A stretch of 64,000 nucleotides of DNA from Axinella damicornis (taxonomy: Eukaryota > Porifera > Demospongiae > Axinellida > Axinellidae), in the NCBI GenBank assembly GCA_963931865.1, contig OZ007514.1, positions 6,054,646 to 6,118,645 on the forward strand, given 5' to 3'. This document shows, in pieces, positions 10,978 through 21,998 of this stretch (position 1 is the stretch's first letter; every line of letters begins with the position of its first letter). Both the position numbers and the translations under genes were made by a program. Below the pieces are notes generated by a model. The model was not told where the DNA came from. It saw nothing but the letters and a program-made list of their open reading frames with translations, and did no database searches.

Positions 10978-11381
10978 TAGGCCACTGCAAATTAGACTTT
11001 AGTTTCCCGTCCACCCCTTCCTGGAAATTCCATGCGGGCGGGCGGTCCATTTCCATTATCGTGAATATCATTAATTACTCGCCGTTTCGTAGAATTTGGC
11101 CAAGGTTAGACGGTCAACATCGCTGCTCAGGATTGTCCAACAAAGTAGGGACTTGCTGCAACACGTACGTATCATAAGCACATACATTGACTAGAAGCAT
11201 GCCAAACCAGCAACAGGACGTGCATGAGAGAAAGGACTGGCAAACTTCAGCAAACTTGTCCGCGCCACGTGGCAAATAGCTATAATGGAGTTCAAGGGTC
11301 AATAATGGCAAAATCATGCGGTCCCCTCAGAAAGGGGCGGGCGGTGGACGGGAAACTAAAGTCTGATTTGCAGTGGCCCTA
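10978..11381. mobile_element. TIR element / MITE of about 400 bp
   Basis: GGCCACTGCAAATTAGACTT followed by TAGTTTCCCGTCCACC (10980-11017) returns inverted as GGTGGACGGGAAACTAAAG then TCTGATTTGCAGTGGCC (11343-11380). The arms are about 37 bp with two mismatches. The interior has no coding frame. Target duplications were not resolved. Confidence 0.65.
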
Positions 11382-12340
11382 TGGTCCAGTATCGACGGTT
11401 GCATCTCACCACGGCTGTCATAAAGAGGTGAAACAGGTGTAGCTACTATAAATCTATCCAGCATGATAGGGGGGATGAACCTTACGCAAGCGGGCGATGA
11501 ACGACTACGCAGATAGCAAAACGAGCTACCGTTCAACCACTGAGTCACATTCCGATGCAGCATCAGCGGGTGTGGCGAACTAGGTTATCGCAAACGTTTT
11601 CTTCACACTATTCGCGCGAAAAATTTCTCCCGCGAAGGAAACCTGCTATAACCGCATCCATGCAGATCACTTTTTTTATACAACTGTGATGCAGGTAGCT
11701 AGTATACATCGCTTGCAGTATAGCTAATGCAACGTGCAAGATCATGCATCAGCGGACGATGCCTTACGTACCGCGCGCGGTATGACTGGAGGTGCAACGT
11801 GGCTAGGCCTACACGGCAATAGTAGTTTCAGTGATCTAACGTTGATGAGTAATCACAATCATGCAAGGCCAGTCAAGTGACTTTTCTTTTACCATTAGCT
11901 ACCGCACAAATTGACAAGGAAAATGATAGCTACACTTAGACATTGTAGCGAGGACTTACAGTGTTCCGTTCCCGTACGTCTGTGGCCAGGCGTCGATTTA
12001 CGGTTATATAGAAAGAGCTTGGGATCGCTTACGGTTCAAAATGCAAACCTCTGAGTCTGACACACTTCTATCGTCTGCTACTCTTAATATAATTGCTATA
12101 GGTAGGGAGAAAAAAAAACCCTGTAAAGTCTCGCCTGAAATATGCTATGAATCTACTTTCCAGTCCTGATGAGTGTCCAGCCGGGGTCGGATGTTTCTGC
12201 TTTCGAGGCGGATACGCTCATATGATTACGCAATCGCGCATGGGGACAATACTTTGGCAATTACGTGATTGGCAAATGGTGTGCATGGAGGCAGCAAATC
12301 TGACATAGTCACGTACCACCATGCAAGACCCAAACACGGT

Positions 12341-12342
<2 letters not shown>
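11382..12342. other. Gene-free stretch, nothing recognised
   Basis: No supported gene, paired splice sites or repeat family. An A-rich run followed by CCC (about 12107-12121) resembles the one at about 9186-9199 but is too short to define a family. Confidence 0.35.

Positions 12343-12389
<47 letters not shown>
12343..12389. repeat. Poly-G run of 47 bases
   Basis: An uninterrupted run of G. Runs of G or C longer than 20 also occur at 30089-30112, 41820-41847, 42016-42043 and 56801-56833. Their exact lengths are likely to be unreliable in the assembly. Confidence 0.9.
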
Positions 12390-12390
<1 letters not shown>

Positions 12391-12719
12391 GACATAGCTT
12401 GAGCCTGAGTGAAGCAGCCCCGTAGTCAGTCACCAGTCTAGGTGCCTATATTATTGGCTCAGGGGAGTTCTAGAAGATCTAGAAGCAAGAGAGATGAACA
12501 GTTGTACCTTGTAGTTGTACCTGCCAGCACTAGTAAATACCCTTTTGGAATTTGTAATTGCCGAGCGGGAAGCGAGGCAACTAATCGTGCAGTGTGGTGA
12601 GCTATATTAATTTTGTCTGTAACGCATTTGAAGTGGCCCCGCACGTAAATTACGCGTTGGACCCTGGCCCGCCGCGCGCGCGTATACAACCCGCACGCGC
12701 AACCTTTGTCCTCTACAAA

Positions 12720-13001
12720 ATGGTTTCTGACAGGAGACGACGATTGACAAGGCAAAGAGTGCAGCGACATCGAGGGAGAACTGATGAGGCGAGGAGGGAG
12801 ACTGCCAGAGCGGCTGACCGCAAGAGACTTGGCAGGCAGAATGAAGTTGACGTTCGCCGTTCACAGAGACTCGCTATCACTCGTGGTTATGTTCTGAAAC
12901 TGCCAAATTGCTTCCCGCGAGGCATCTCTGCGTGGTCAACCACGTATGCACTAGTATATATTGCAGCTATAGGTGAACACCATCCCCTCGGTGGTATATA
13001 G
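12720..13001 (+). CDS. Arg-rich reading frame, possibly the N-terminus of a transposon protein (weak)
   Basis: The frame opens at ATG 12720 (MVSDRRRRLTRQRVQ) and is strongly basic for about 50 residues, with charged helical repeats (RRRR, RRETARAADRKR). Arg/Glu/Ala-rich helical segments of this kind are seen at the start of Helitron and PIF1-type transposon proteins, but no helicase or Rep motif is present here. A downstream exon was not found. It may be a relic. Confidence 0.25.
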   Translation: MVSDRRRRLTRQRVQRHRGRTDEARRETARAADRKRLGRQNEVDVRRSQRLAITRGYVLKLPNCFPRGISAWSTTYALVYIAAIGEHHPLGGI

Positions 13002-13443
13002 TTACAGCAGTACACACAACAAACACTTGACCATGTTTGAAACATGAAAGCAGTGTACGTAGTGAAATCTGGACACTGCACGTTGCCAAGTTACGCTATA
13101 GCAGATGCATGGATGCCGGTAAGTAGTATTACCATAAGGAGAATGGACAAACAACATGCATGTTCACAATCTCCAGGAGCGTATATTAATTCCGTCAAGC
13201 AAAGGTCCACTAGCTGAAGTATATAGTATGCATGTGCATGGCACTCCCCCAGTTAGTTAATCTGCATGCTAGCTAATTTATAGCTGACTAAAACAATCAG
13301 AGCTCACCCAATCTGAGCTAATTACTCGGTGGGTTGTTGTAAGTGAAGGACTCTCACACTGCGCAATTGAAGCACAAAACGGAACATACCAAATATAGTT
13401 GATAGTAAGTGATGAGAGAGAAATTAATCCACAGAAAAAATTC

Positions 13444-13515
13444 TGGGACCAGCTGGGATTCGAACCCAAGACCTGGATACTAGTCAGATGCTCACACCAC
13501 TAAGCCACTGGGCCC
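13444..13515 (-). tRNA. tRNA-like sequence, probably a pseudogene (Thr-AGT-like), left arm
   Basis: On the minus strand the A box (TGGCTTAGTGG) and B box (GGTTCGAATCC) are intact, and the anticodon loop CTAGTAT would place AGT (Thr) at the anticodon. It is 3 bases shorter than the right-arm copy between anticodon stem and T arm, which weakens the fold. The 3' end pairs with the 5' GGGCCCA only with a mismatch. Confidence 0.5.
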
Positions 13516-13610
13516 ACAGCAGAGGAGCAGCACACAAGCTACATATAGCCGAATTCCAACTGATTCTCTCTCTCTCTCGCGGCCAAGGATGTGTGCTGCT
13601 CCTCTGCTGT

Positions 13611-13685
13611 GGGCCCAGTGGCTTAGTGGTATGAGCATCTGACTAGTATCCAGAAGGTCTTGGGTTCGAATCCCAGCTGGTCCCA
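13611..13685 (+). tRNA. tRNA-like sequence (Thr-AGT-like), right arm
   Basis: This is a 75-base sequence with an acceptor pair GGGCCCA / TGGTCCC (one mismatch), A box TGGCTTAGTGG, anticodon loop CTAGTAT inside a 5 bp stem with one A-C mismatch, and a perfect B box GGTTCGAATCC. An A follows as discriminator and no CCA is encoded, as usual in eukaryotes. Poor acceptor and anticodon stems suggest a SINE-type derivative rather than a working tRNA gene. Confidence 0.5.
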
Positions 13686-13845
13686 GAATTTTTTCTGTGG
13701 ATTAATTTCTCTCTCTCTCATCACTTACTATCAAGCAAGCCCCTACTGAGCTTCAGTAGTTATCAGCCATCTCGCAACATACCAAATAGTTATGTGATCA
13801 AACATTGTCAAAGAATGGAAGAATAATATTCCACTGCACCTACCT

Positions 13846-13945
13846 ATACACACTCACCATTTGATGTTTTCGCAGAATTATAAACAATTAGCACCAATAA
13901 TTTATATTCTGTGAAAACATCAAATGGTAAGTGTGTAGGGTCGAT
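13846..13945. mobile_element. Short palindromic MITE
   Basis: CACACTCACCATTTGATGTT at the left returns inverted as AACATCAAATGGTAAGTGTG at the right around a short AT-rich core. The right flank carries the module TTTCATGTTGCCTAGCAACC that is also found at about 420-440 (inverted) and 15865-15890. Confidence 0.7.
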
Positions 13946-15190
13946 CCTTTGCGCAAGCACCAACTATTTCATGTTGCCTAGCAACCAACCTGGGCCACAC
14001 GGAACCATAATAATGTTTTCTTGGGTACGCAATGAACAATGAACATTGCATGTCTGAGTATATATATATCAATCACCCCCTTGTAGGTACTTACATATAA
14101 TGTAGCTACAGCTGTACACATTACTGTGACTTGTCTGAAACATTGCTCATCTATAGCAAATATTGGGCATCATAATCTCCCTTGTATATAAGTAAACATT
14201 TATCCAACAAGTCAACAATACATGTAGCTGAGCAATCAAACAACCATGAAGGTATACTAATGTAATTGCCTCAGTATGAAGAGAATTAAGTTGTTGCTAT
14301 GGAAACAGTAGTGTGGGTTGTTCATCAAGCAGATGGGAGCAGCAGTGTTTGGGGTCCACTGAATATCAATTCCAGCAATGAACATATTCACATCTGAACA
14401 TCTGTCACATGTTATAGCTTGTCACACAATTATTGCAGCAATGTGCAACTGTTGCTATGCCCATCATCTACTTCATATCAATTTCTCATCAAACAGCATC
14501 TATATAAGGAAAACACACCAGTAATGTCGTTGGGATCACTCGGTACATATACAATTGCAAATCAGTTATTCTATACATAATATAGGTAATGAGAGAGCTA
14601 GCTTCAATCTCTAGGGAGTTTGAGTGTGGTATACACATTGTGTGTTGTCTGTGAGAAATACCCTCGTATATGAAGTGCAAAAAGGCTGCAGGGTCGGAAG
14701 ACCAGTATGAATTTGAGGATATACATAGGCTGTGTGTGTAGCCTCGTTGCCTGGGAAGGAGGCTAGCTGTGCATCATACAGTGTAAGTGCGTTGTCATAC
14801 AGTGTAAATGCGCATTGTGTGTGAACTGTAAACCTTCTCATTATGAAGGGTGAAGGGTGTGACTGCAGAGAGCTGAGTCTCTCTGTCATCCTAGTGGGTG
14901 GAGTCTCAGTTCTGTGAGAAGTGAAACAGAGAAAAAGAAAAATCAACAGCCGTATCTTAATAATTGTAGCATGTACACATATGTAGCAGCACACACCCAG
15001 TTTTTGCTAACTCTGATAATAACACTTTTACCTAGCTAGCACATGCAAGTCAGGTCTTAGAATTTTAGAATCTAAAACCTCAGCTAATTTGAAGTGGCTG
15101 CGTTTTAGCAAAACTATGTATAAGAATTTACCTCAGTCTAGTTCTTACAACAGTGCAAGGCACTTCTAATTCAGCGATCTTGAATAATAA
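13946..15190. repeat. Gene-free stretch made of diverged repeats
   Basis: Bases about 14340-14460 are the inverse of the 3575-3715 module. Bases 14740-14767 are a minimal hairpin of the GCCTCGTTCCCAGGC family. Bases 14825-14930 are the inverse of 850-960. Bases 15059-15075 contain a small palindrome (AGAATTTTAGAATCTAAAA). No gene is supported. Confidence 0.5.
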
Positions 15191-15194
15191 TTAC

Positions 15195-15680
15195 GTATCG
15201 TTGCTAAGTGATCGTTTAAGTGCGCATGCGTACAAACATGAAAATGGCGTGACAAATGAAGCCATAGTTATTGAGTGGACAGCTGTAGCCGCCTGGTGAA
15301 GACTTGGAGGTAGCGAAAAAGCGATGGGACGTTGCACTGCTCGGTTGAAAATGCTGCTGTTTCGTGCGAAAACCATCGTGACAGATTGAGGCAACGTTGA
15401 GCTAAGTTGTCTGAAGAAGAAGAAGAAGAAGAAGAAGAAGAAAGAAAGAAAGAAAAACAATTTGCCCGTTTTGCGAGTGCCTGGTGTGGTACTTTCGCGA
15501 CGGTTTTTCGCGATGCGAGGAGTCTTGTTGGTCATGAAAACACTTGAAGATGAACGGTATGTGGTTATAAAGGCTTATAAGTGTACCGTTTCTGAGATTT
15601 GGAGAGATTTTTTTGTATTGGCATGTATTGCGTGTACTTCGTATCCCTACATATAGACTCTACCGAGTCTATGATAATTA
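15195..15680. repeat. Repeat copy lacking the 985 bp insertion found at 18.36 kb
   Basis: This sequence aligns with 18225-18358 joined to 19352-19660: GAAGCCATAGTTAT..., then TGCACTGCTC(A/G)GTT, then AAAATGCTGCT..., GGTGTGGTACTTTCGCGACG, and TCCCTACATATAGA. A GAA-type trinucleotide run (about 15413-15440) lies inside. It therefore shows the state of the repeat without the inserted transposon. Confidence 0.7.
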
Positions 15681-16145
15681 TTGTGTTGTGTAACCATAAT
15701 TGTACTGTTCTAGTCCCACACCCTTCAATCGCCTGCAGCTACATGTACCACAGGGATATTTGCTTTGTGAATGGCAATACATGTACAGAGTGAGTGAGTA
15801 CCTATATTACGTAATGTACATCAAATGGTGAGTGTAGGGTTCTTCACACAGTCTAGCACCATTATTTCATGTTGCCTATAGCAACAAACCTGGGCCACAC
15901 AAAATCATGTTAAATAATGGCAGCACAATCATTACTGAAAATCGTGTCCTGTATACATCAACGAATACTCCACCCCTTTGTGGGTATATAACTGTATACA
16001 CACAAGTGTCATAGGCTTGAACAAACGGTGCAGTGCATAATTATGTGCAAACCTTTGTCACCATAATCTCACATCATGTATTATACGTATACATGAGTGG
16101 AAATCGCACTACTGGTAGCCGGTACAACTCGCAGGTAGCACAAAT
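15681..16145. repeat. Gene-free stretch with one dispersed module
   Basis: About 15812-15905 repeats the module ATCAAATGGTGAGTGTAGGG ... TTTCATGTTGCC ... CCTGGGCCACAC also present at 0.4 kb and 13.9 kb. Nothing else is recognised. Confidence 0.45.
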
Positions 16146-16146
16146 A

Positions 16147-16292
16147 ATAGGTTAAACGATGAAACCGAGGGGTCTACGGGATTTAGAGCCCCGCGGAAAC
16201 TATATAGACACCCGCGCACGAAGCGCAAGGGTGTTTATAGGTTTCCAAGGGGATCTAAATCCCGTAGGCCCAGAGGGTTTCATCGTTTAAGG
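16147..16292. mobile_element. Palindromic MITE of about 145 bp
   Basis: TTAAACGATGAAACC...GGGATTTAGAGCCCC is mirrored by GGGGATCTAAATCCC...GGTTTCATCGTTTAA. The tips ACCCGCGCACGAAGCGCAAG form the loop. No coding content. Confidence 0.7.
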
Positions 16293-18210
16293 TATTTATA
16301 CGATACAGCTGGCAGCCAATCAAATCGCTGTCTGTATTAGCAACCGAAACAGTTAGCAACCGTTCAGTCAGAAGACTTTGCACAGAGCTGCTCTCGACAT
16401 TCGCTAACCGACAACTCTAGCTCTGCGTACTCATGCCTCATGTTTGGGACTGTGACTCTGAAGCGGAACCAGACTCTGGGATCGCACCAAATACACCCCA
16501 TGACACTTACGGAGGCGTTTTTTTGTTGATGCAGCTCCGGCTCCACGCTACCTGTATTCATCTGGCCTGGCTAGGCTACAGCGCTCGCGCACATGACGCT
16601 CGCGCGCATGACGCTTGCGCTCGCCGCAAGACCGAATCATGAACTGTACAACAGAGGTATCTATGATGCTAAATGTAGCTATGACACTAGGCCTATTACA
16701 CTCCTGGTATAGGAAAAATTGTGCCGCGTAATGTAATATAATATAAATAATATATATAATGTTCGAGTACTTGGGATTGGCCTACAAAGATTCTGACTAC
16801 ACTGCCGTGATCGCTATCCAGCACTGACCTGAACGTATAAAATTGGTGCTGAAACTCACCTTGGTCGAGGAGATATGAGCGCTTTTGTCTCGCCGTTGGC
16901 CGCCATTGCTCGAGCGCTCTCTCGACTTCCGGTGGCAGTACCGTTCTTAGGAAAGGCACACGAAGATTCTGACCACACGGCCGTGATCGCTGTCGTTCAC
17001 TGACGCTAACATGCCGAAACTCACCGTGCTGGCTAAGTTGTGAGTGCTGTAATAATGTCTTGTCTTCCTTTTGGTCGCCATTGCTCGCGCGATCGACTGA
17101 GCGTGTTGCCACGTAGCATGTGCGTTAATTGGAAAGCATTGCAATACTTAGCTTGCGCTACGACGGCAAATCGTGGAACGAACTGTCACACTTAGCTTGT
17201 GCTACCGTTTAACCGCGGCTACCAGGAGTGCGGTTGCCCCTCGTAACTACAGGAAATTTACAGGTGTATAATGTATAAGTAAAATTTACAGGTGTATAAG
17301 TGAAATAAACCCCCTTCACTTGGCCAATCATATCGCAGTATTTCATTAAAGTATAGTATAAGAACACTTAACACACATGTCACATGACGACCACGCTCTG
17401 TCAATCGAGTATATATCGACGTTGCGTTGACAATATAGCAGTGGTGCAGGCAAGGGAATTATTACAGCACTCACAACTTCACCAGCATGTTCAGTTTCAG
17501 TACATAAGCGTCAGTGAACGACAGCGATCATGACTCTGTGGGCCTTTCGTAAGAGCTGTATACACTGTTAATTATAGGGTGGAGTGGTTACACCACAGGG
17601 TGGAAGTACGTTGTAGAATTAGGGTTTCAATATACTCCAGGGTGTAAACTACGTAGCACATAATGTTATAGGTGTAACTTCGTGTAACTTCGTGCACATA
17701 TTATAGGTGTTAGTCAGAAAATGGCCTCTGGCGGCTTGATGCGCCCTTGGTAGTATTAGGTGTTATTGGTGAAGCAAGTCTACCAGTTAGCTAGGAACGT
17801 GAAATGGAGTGAAATGAAATGGAATGAAATGGAATGGAATAATAGTAGCTGGACCGAACACGCACGTGCACGAATTAAAATTGTAAGTAGCTACAGGTAG
17901 CTGTAGTACAGCTAGCTGTGAGAGAGTGCTCTTACTTTCGAAGATAAGACTGTGGTGAGAGCCCCTCGAAGGAGTGTGCAGCGGTGTGATTTTCTTGCAT
18001 GGGGTCATGCCATCGGGAGCTGTGAGAGAGCTGCTCTTATTTATGGTTTTGCAGTCTCATAAAGGGTTAAACAGCTGCCATGTCCTCTGCATGATTCTAG
18101 CTGATACCTAGTTGTGCTGAGACACATCAAGTCCTTTAAAGACTCACTCGTTACACTTGTTTTTGTAGCAGCATACTTGTTAGCATTCACTCCGCACACA
18201 GTACACAATT
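16293..18210. repeat. Gene-free stretch with an imperfect ~180 bp tandem duplication
   Basis: About 16770-16930 and 16955-17110 are two diverged direct copies (AAGATTCTGACxACAC, GCCGTGATCGCT, GAAACTCACC, GCCATTGCTCG). Part of the unit is inverted at about 17460-17530, and a fragment lies at 24137-24190. Bases 17263-17305 repeat AAATTTACAGGTGTATAA. The rest holds no gene that I can support. Confidence 0.5.
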
Positions 18211-18362
18211 TTGAGTTCAAAGTTCAAAGTTGCTCTACGCATGTGCACAAATGAAGAAAATGGCATTGCACATGAAGCCATAGTTATCGAGGGGTGGTTT
18301 CAAGCGCCTCGTGAGACTTCGAAGTTGTCAAAAAGCAATGGGATCATGCACTGCTCAGTTAA

Positions 18363-18599
18363 GGTAGGAAGCACGGCATCGGCGAAATCGCGCAATTTTG
18401 CTCATGAATAATTAATGAGATGACGTCACTCGCATACGGTTATTTAGAGTTATTCATCTGTTTACGTTTTCCCATGGCGGCAACCGGAATAAACAAGGGG
18501 GGCTTCTCTCTTTGATGCGGCTAGCGGCCCTTTCAAGTTTCAAATCGGTACTCTGATGTGGCCGTGCGGTACCTTGAAGATTTGTTTGAACACTCTTTT

Positions 18600-18630
<31 letters not shown>

Positions 18631-19347
18631 AAGTAAAGAGCTATTCTGGCTTATTGAATGTAGCGATGGGCTATCTGAGTGTGAATAGCTAGGTGGAGTG
18701 AGCAGGAATGTTTGTGGGTCTGCTGAAGTGGCCGAAGAACAGCCTGGAAAGTGAACAGCCTCCGACAGCTCCCTGGCCAAGGTACTCTAGAGAGTTGACC
18801 TTTCGGCATTACAGGCCCCGCCCATTTTCGTGTTAGGGCGAATTTGGCTGGTTTGGTAGCTGGACTGGGCTGGTGAGAGGGAGTAGATGTGTGGCCAAAA
18901 CTCTGTAACCGAGAGGTGAACGTGGAAAAGCATCCCTAGTTTTGCAGGGGGTAGGTTGACCTTTTGGAAACTGGCCTTGGCTTGAGTCGGTTTTAGTTGG
19001 TGTGCGTGGAATTTTTTTTGAAAGCCTAGGGTAGCCAAACCTCTGTTTTTGAGGGTGACAGTGAGTTTGGGCTGTAGCCTGCAAGTGAGGAGAGCAGGTG
19101 GTAAATCCATCCGTAGTTTTTGGGCCTGTTTTGTGTGTGTATTGATGATGGGGTCAGAGTGTGGGTGGGGCCTTGGAGAGGGTCCAAATTTTCAGTTTCG
19201 TAGAGGGCCTTAAAATTGAGTTTTAGGGCATTTTCAAGCAGAGGGAGCAGTTTGATGCAAAGTATTGCTGAAACTTGTGTACGCTTTGATGCTGCCCATT
19301 TATCCATCAACTTGGTTTCGGAGATCGCGGTACCCATGTTTACTACC
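18363..19347. mobile_element. Complete 985 bp non-autonomous DNA transposon with TTAA target duplication (piggyBac/Kolobok type)
   Basis: TTAA borders both sides (18359-18362 and 19348-19351). The ends match as an imperfect inverted repeat: left GGTAGGAAGCACGG, right (read inward) GGTAGTAAACATGG. Removing the insert and one TTAA gives the continuous sequence seen in the related repeat at 15.2-15.7 kb. The 3' end of a second copy is at 1-290. TTAA specificity is typical of piggyBac and Kolobok superfamilies. Short frames run inward from the right end on the minus strand, but no transposase DDE motif or cysteine-rich tail is visible, so mobilisation would need an enzyme encoded elsewhere. A T-rich run (18596-18630) is internal. 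Confidence 0.8.
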
Positions 19348-19351
19348 TTAA

Positions 19352-19829
19352 AATGCTGCTCTTTGTGCAAACACCGTCGTGAGAGGGAGTCAGCCAAATT
19401 TGAACTAGCCGGTCTAGAAGAAGAAGAAGAAGACAAAGAAAACCAATATTGGCGGTTTGGTGACTTTTTGGTGTGGTACTTTCGCGACGGTTTTTCACAG
19501 CACTGGGAGTCTTCTTGGCCAGGAAAACACTCAAAGATGGATAGTAAGTTGTCGTAAAGGCTTATTTGCTGCTCGTTTTTGAGATTTTGAAAGATTTTTT
19601 TGTATTAGCATATATTGCGTGCCTGTTGTATCCCTACATATAGAGTCTACCAACTCTATGATAGTGAAGCATGGATCAAGAGAGAAAACAGTTGGGAAAT
19701 GCATTGAAAATTGTTTCTGACCAACCATTTGCTTTGTAATGCACTGAAAATTCAGTTATACTGCATGGTATGTAACTGTATGGTAACAGAATTCCGAATG
19801 CTTTTCCCAACTGAAAACAAAACAGTTGG
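19352..19829. repeat. Right part of the repeat that hosts the TTAA transposon, then unique sequence
   Basis: Bases 19352-19660 align to 15343-15680, including GTGTGGTACTTTCGCGACGG and TCCCTACATATAGA. The following bases to 19829 show nothing recognisable. Confidence 0.55.
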
Positions 19830-20345
19830 CTGCATGGTTCCATTCCCATACCCTCCCTGCCTGAATCTATTATCTTGTTTACACCAAACCTAAATGGTCC
19901 CCAACAGAGTTATGAATATAAAGGCGACGAACATGATGAGTTTCATAACATTCCACTATCACCAGATCACAGAAAAAAGGAGAGGGAGTGTACCTACCAC
20001 ATGTTCAACACACCTGCTATATGTTCTCTATAGCAATCAACAAATCCTTGACAGTTCCCCCAGAGTCCTAGAGAGACTCAATGTGCTAGGGTGCACACCA
20101 TCACAAAGACTCCGGAGAACTGTCAAGGATTTGTCGGTCATCAATAATAACCTTAGTGCCCTGAGGAAGACCACAGTATGGCAGTTGGCAATTAGTACAG
20201 CTAAGTACAATTCCTGCAGGTTTAATTTGCTGCACACAAAGAGCAAACTGGTTGTTGCAAGGTGTAGTTCAGGAGTGGGGGCTGCTGTCATTTCATCACA
20301 TTTACATACACACTTCAACAATTATAAATGGACCACCATTTCAAC
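19830..20345 (+). repeat. Tandem segmental duplication, unit 1, with an unrecognised reading frame
   Basis: This segment is repeated almost unchanged at 21300-21826 and begins again at 21832-21998. One frame stays open for about 150 residues from 19894 in both complete copies. It contains NQQILDSSPRVLERLNVLGC and later KTTVWQLAISTAKYNSC. Conservation of the long frame in two copies may only reflect recent duplication. I cannot assign a family; a transposon-derived protein is possible. The end runs straight into the 51 bp minisatellite. Confidence 0.55.
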
Positions 20346-20359
20346 TAATATTCATAAAG

Positions 20360-20770
20360 GTACAATATTCATATATTCCTGGAACTCAAGTTTCAGCAGC
20401 CCTGGAACAATATTCCAGGAACAATATTCCTGGAACTCAACTTACAAGGGCCCTGGAACAATATTCCAGGAACAATATTCCTGGAACTCAACTTACAAGG
20501 GCCCTTGGAACAATATTCCAGGAACAATATTCCTGGAACTCAACTTACAAGGGCCCTGGAACAATATTCCAGGAACAATATTCCTGGAACTCAAGGTACA
20601 CTAGCCCTGGAACAATATTCCATGAACTATACATTCCTGGAACTCAAGTCATGGGCAGCCCTGGAACAATAATCCAGGAACAATATTCCAGGAACAATAT
20701 TCCTGGAACTCAAGGTACAGTAGCCCTGGAACAATATTCCTGGATCTCAAGGCAGAATATTCCTGGAAGG
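20360..20770. repeat. 51 bp minisatellite built from ACAATATTCCAGGAACAATA
   Basis: Units of about 51 bp contain nested short palindromes (GGAACAATATTCC, AGGAACAATATTCCT) and a TTACAAGGGCCC segment. About seven full or partial units are present, the last ones diverged and shortened. The long open frame across it is a by-product of a unit length divisible by three. Confidence 0.8.
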
Positions 20771-21299
20771 AACAATGCTCAGTGGAAGGACTCGTGGTGA
20801 AACATAGTCAGGTAGTCAGCCATGTCCAAGTTCACCATCAAAGGCTTGGAGCCATTGTTCATTCATTATTTGTCATTGTTTGTGTCGTTATCCTACCCTA
20901 ACCCTAACCCTTTGTCCTTTCATTATGGCTCCCCTAAACCCAACCTCCTTCACTTCCGCCATTGGACATTGATGACTTTGAAACAGCTGCCACTGAAGAT
21001 CGATCTCTGTATAGGGGTTGAAACGTTTGGCTTTATTAAAATTTCTTGGCTAGTGTTTGCACAAACAGTGTTTAACCAGAAATCATGAATAGAAATGAAG
21101 TATCAAAGTGCCACTACACAAACCTCAAACCATTCCTAAATCATTCCATGCTCACACTGTGAGAGCCATCTTCTACCTTATCAACTATGGGTCCATGTGG
21201 ACCCACCGAAATTTACTGGTACATACATCAAATTAAAATCGCAAACTATGTCTGCCTATTCAACGATGGCAGAGAGAGGGTGTTGAATGAACATGCAGT
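20771..21299. other. Gene-free spacer between the duplicated units
   Basis: It contains a short telomere-like tract (CCTAACCCTAACCC, about 20893-20908), too short to mean a chromosome end. Nothing else is recognised. Confidence 0.4.
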
Positions 21300-21998
21300 T
21301 GGCTGGTTCCATTCCCATACCCTCCCGGCCTGAATCTATTATCTTGTTTACACCAAACCTAAATGGTCCCCAACAGAGTTATGAATATAAAGACGACGAA
21401 CATGATGAGTTTCATAACATTCCACTATCACCAGATCACAGAAAAAAGGAGAGGGAGTGTACCTACCACATGTTCAACACACCTGCTATATGTTCTTTAT
21501 AGCAATCAACAAATCCTTGACAGTTCCCCCAGAGTCCTAGAGAGACTCAATGTGCTAGGGTGCACACCATCACAAAGACTCCGGAGAACTGTCAAGGATT
21601 TGTCGGTCATCAATAATAACCTTAGTGCCCTGAGGAAGACCACAGTATGGCAGTTGGCAATTAGTACAGCTAAGTACAATTCCTGCAGGTTTAATTTGCT
21701 GCACACAAAGAGCAAACTGGTTGTTGCAAGGTATTGTTCAGGAGTGGGGGCTGCTGTCATTTCATCACATTTACATACACACTTCAACAATTATAAATGG
21801 ACCACCATTTCAACTAATATTCATATCCCGGCCTGAATGCATTATCTTGTTTACACCAAACCTAAATGGTCCCCAACAGAGTTATGAATATATAAAGGCA
21901 ACGAACATGATGAGTTTTATAACATTCCACTATCACCAGATCACAGAAAAAAGGGGAGGGAGTGTACCTACCACATGTTCAACACACCTGCTATATGC
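21300..21998 (+). repeat. Tandem segmental duplication, units 2 and 3 (partial)
   Basis: 21300-21826 repeats 19830-20345 with very few changes. At 21827-21832 the sequence jumps back to the start of the unit (CCCGGCCTGAAT) and a third partial copy runs to about 21998. The internal blocks TCAACAAATCCTTGACAGTT and AACTGTCAAGGATTTGTCGG form an inverted pair inside each unit. Confidence 0.8.

Larger units (their letters stand above)
13399..13735. repeat. Large palindrome carrying two tRNA-like genes tail to tail
   Basis: Arms of about 135-145 bp (13399-13533 and 13588-13735) are inverted copies. Each arm contains a tRNA-like sequence flanked by a spacer (CAGAATTTTTTCTGTGGATT), a CT-rich tract and ATCACTTACTATCA. 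The central spacer, about 55 bp, includes a short CT repeat. The arms differ by a 3-base indel and a few substitutions. A tRNA-derived SINE dimer or a foldback element that captured a tRNA are both possible origins. Confidence 0.8.

Noticed and set aside
12218..12433. Frame with a polyproline run
   Set aside because: Translation of the 47-base homopolymer.
20252..20800. 182-codon frame through the 51 bp repeat
   Set aside because: The unit length is a multiple of three and has no stop, so the frame is trivial.
20890..20910. Telomere-like CCTAACCC words (also near 25985 and 51601)
   Set aside because: Only two or three units, interstitial and inside repeats; no evidence for a chromosome end.
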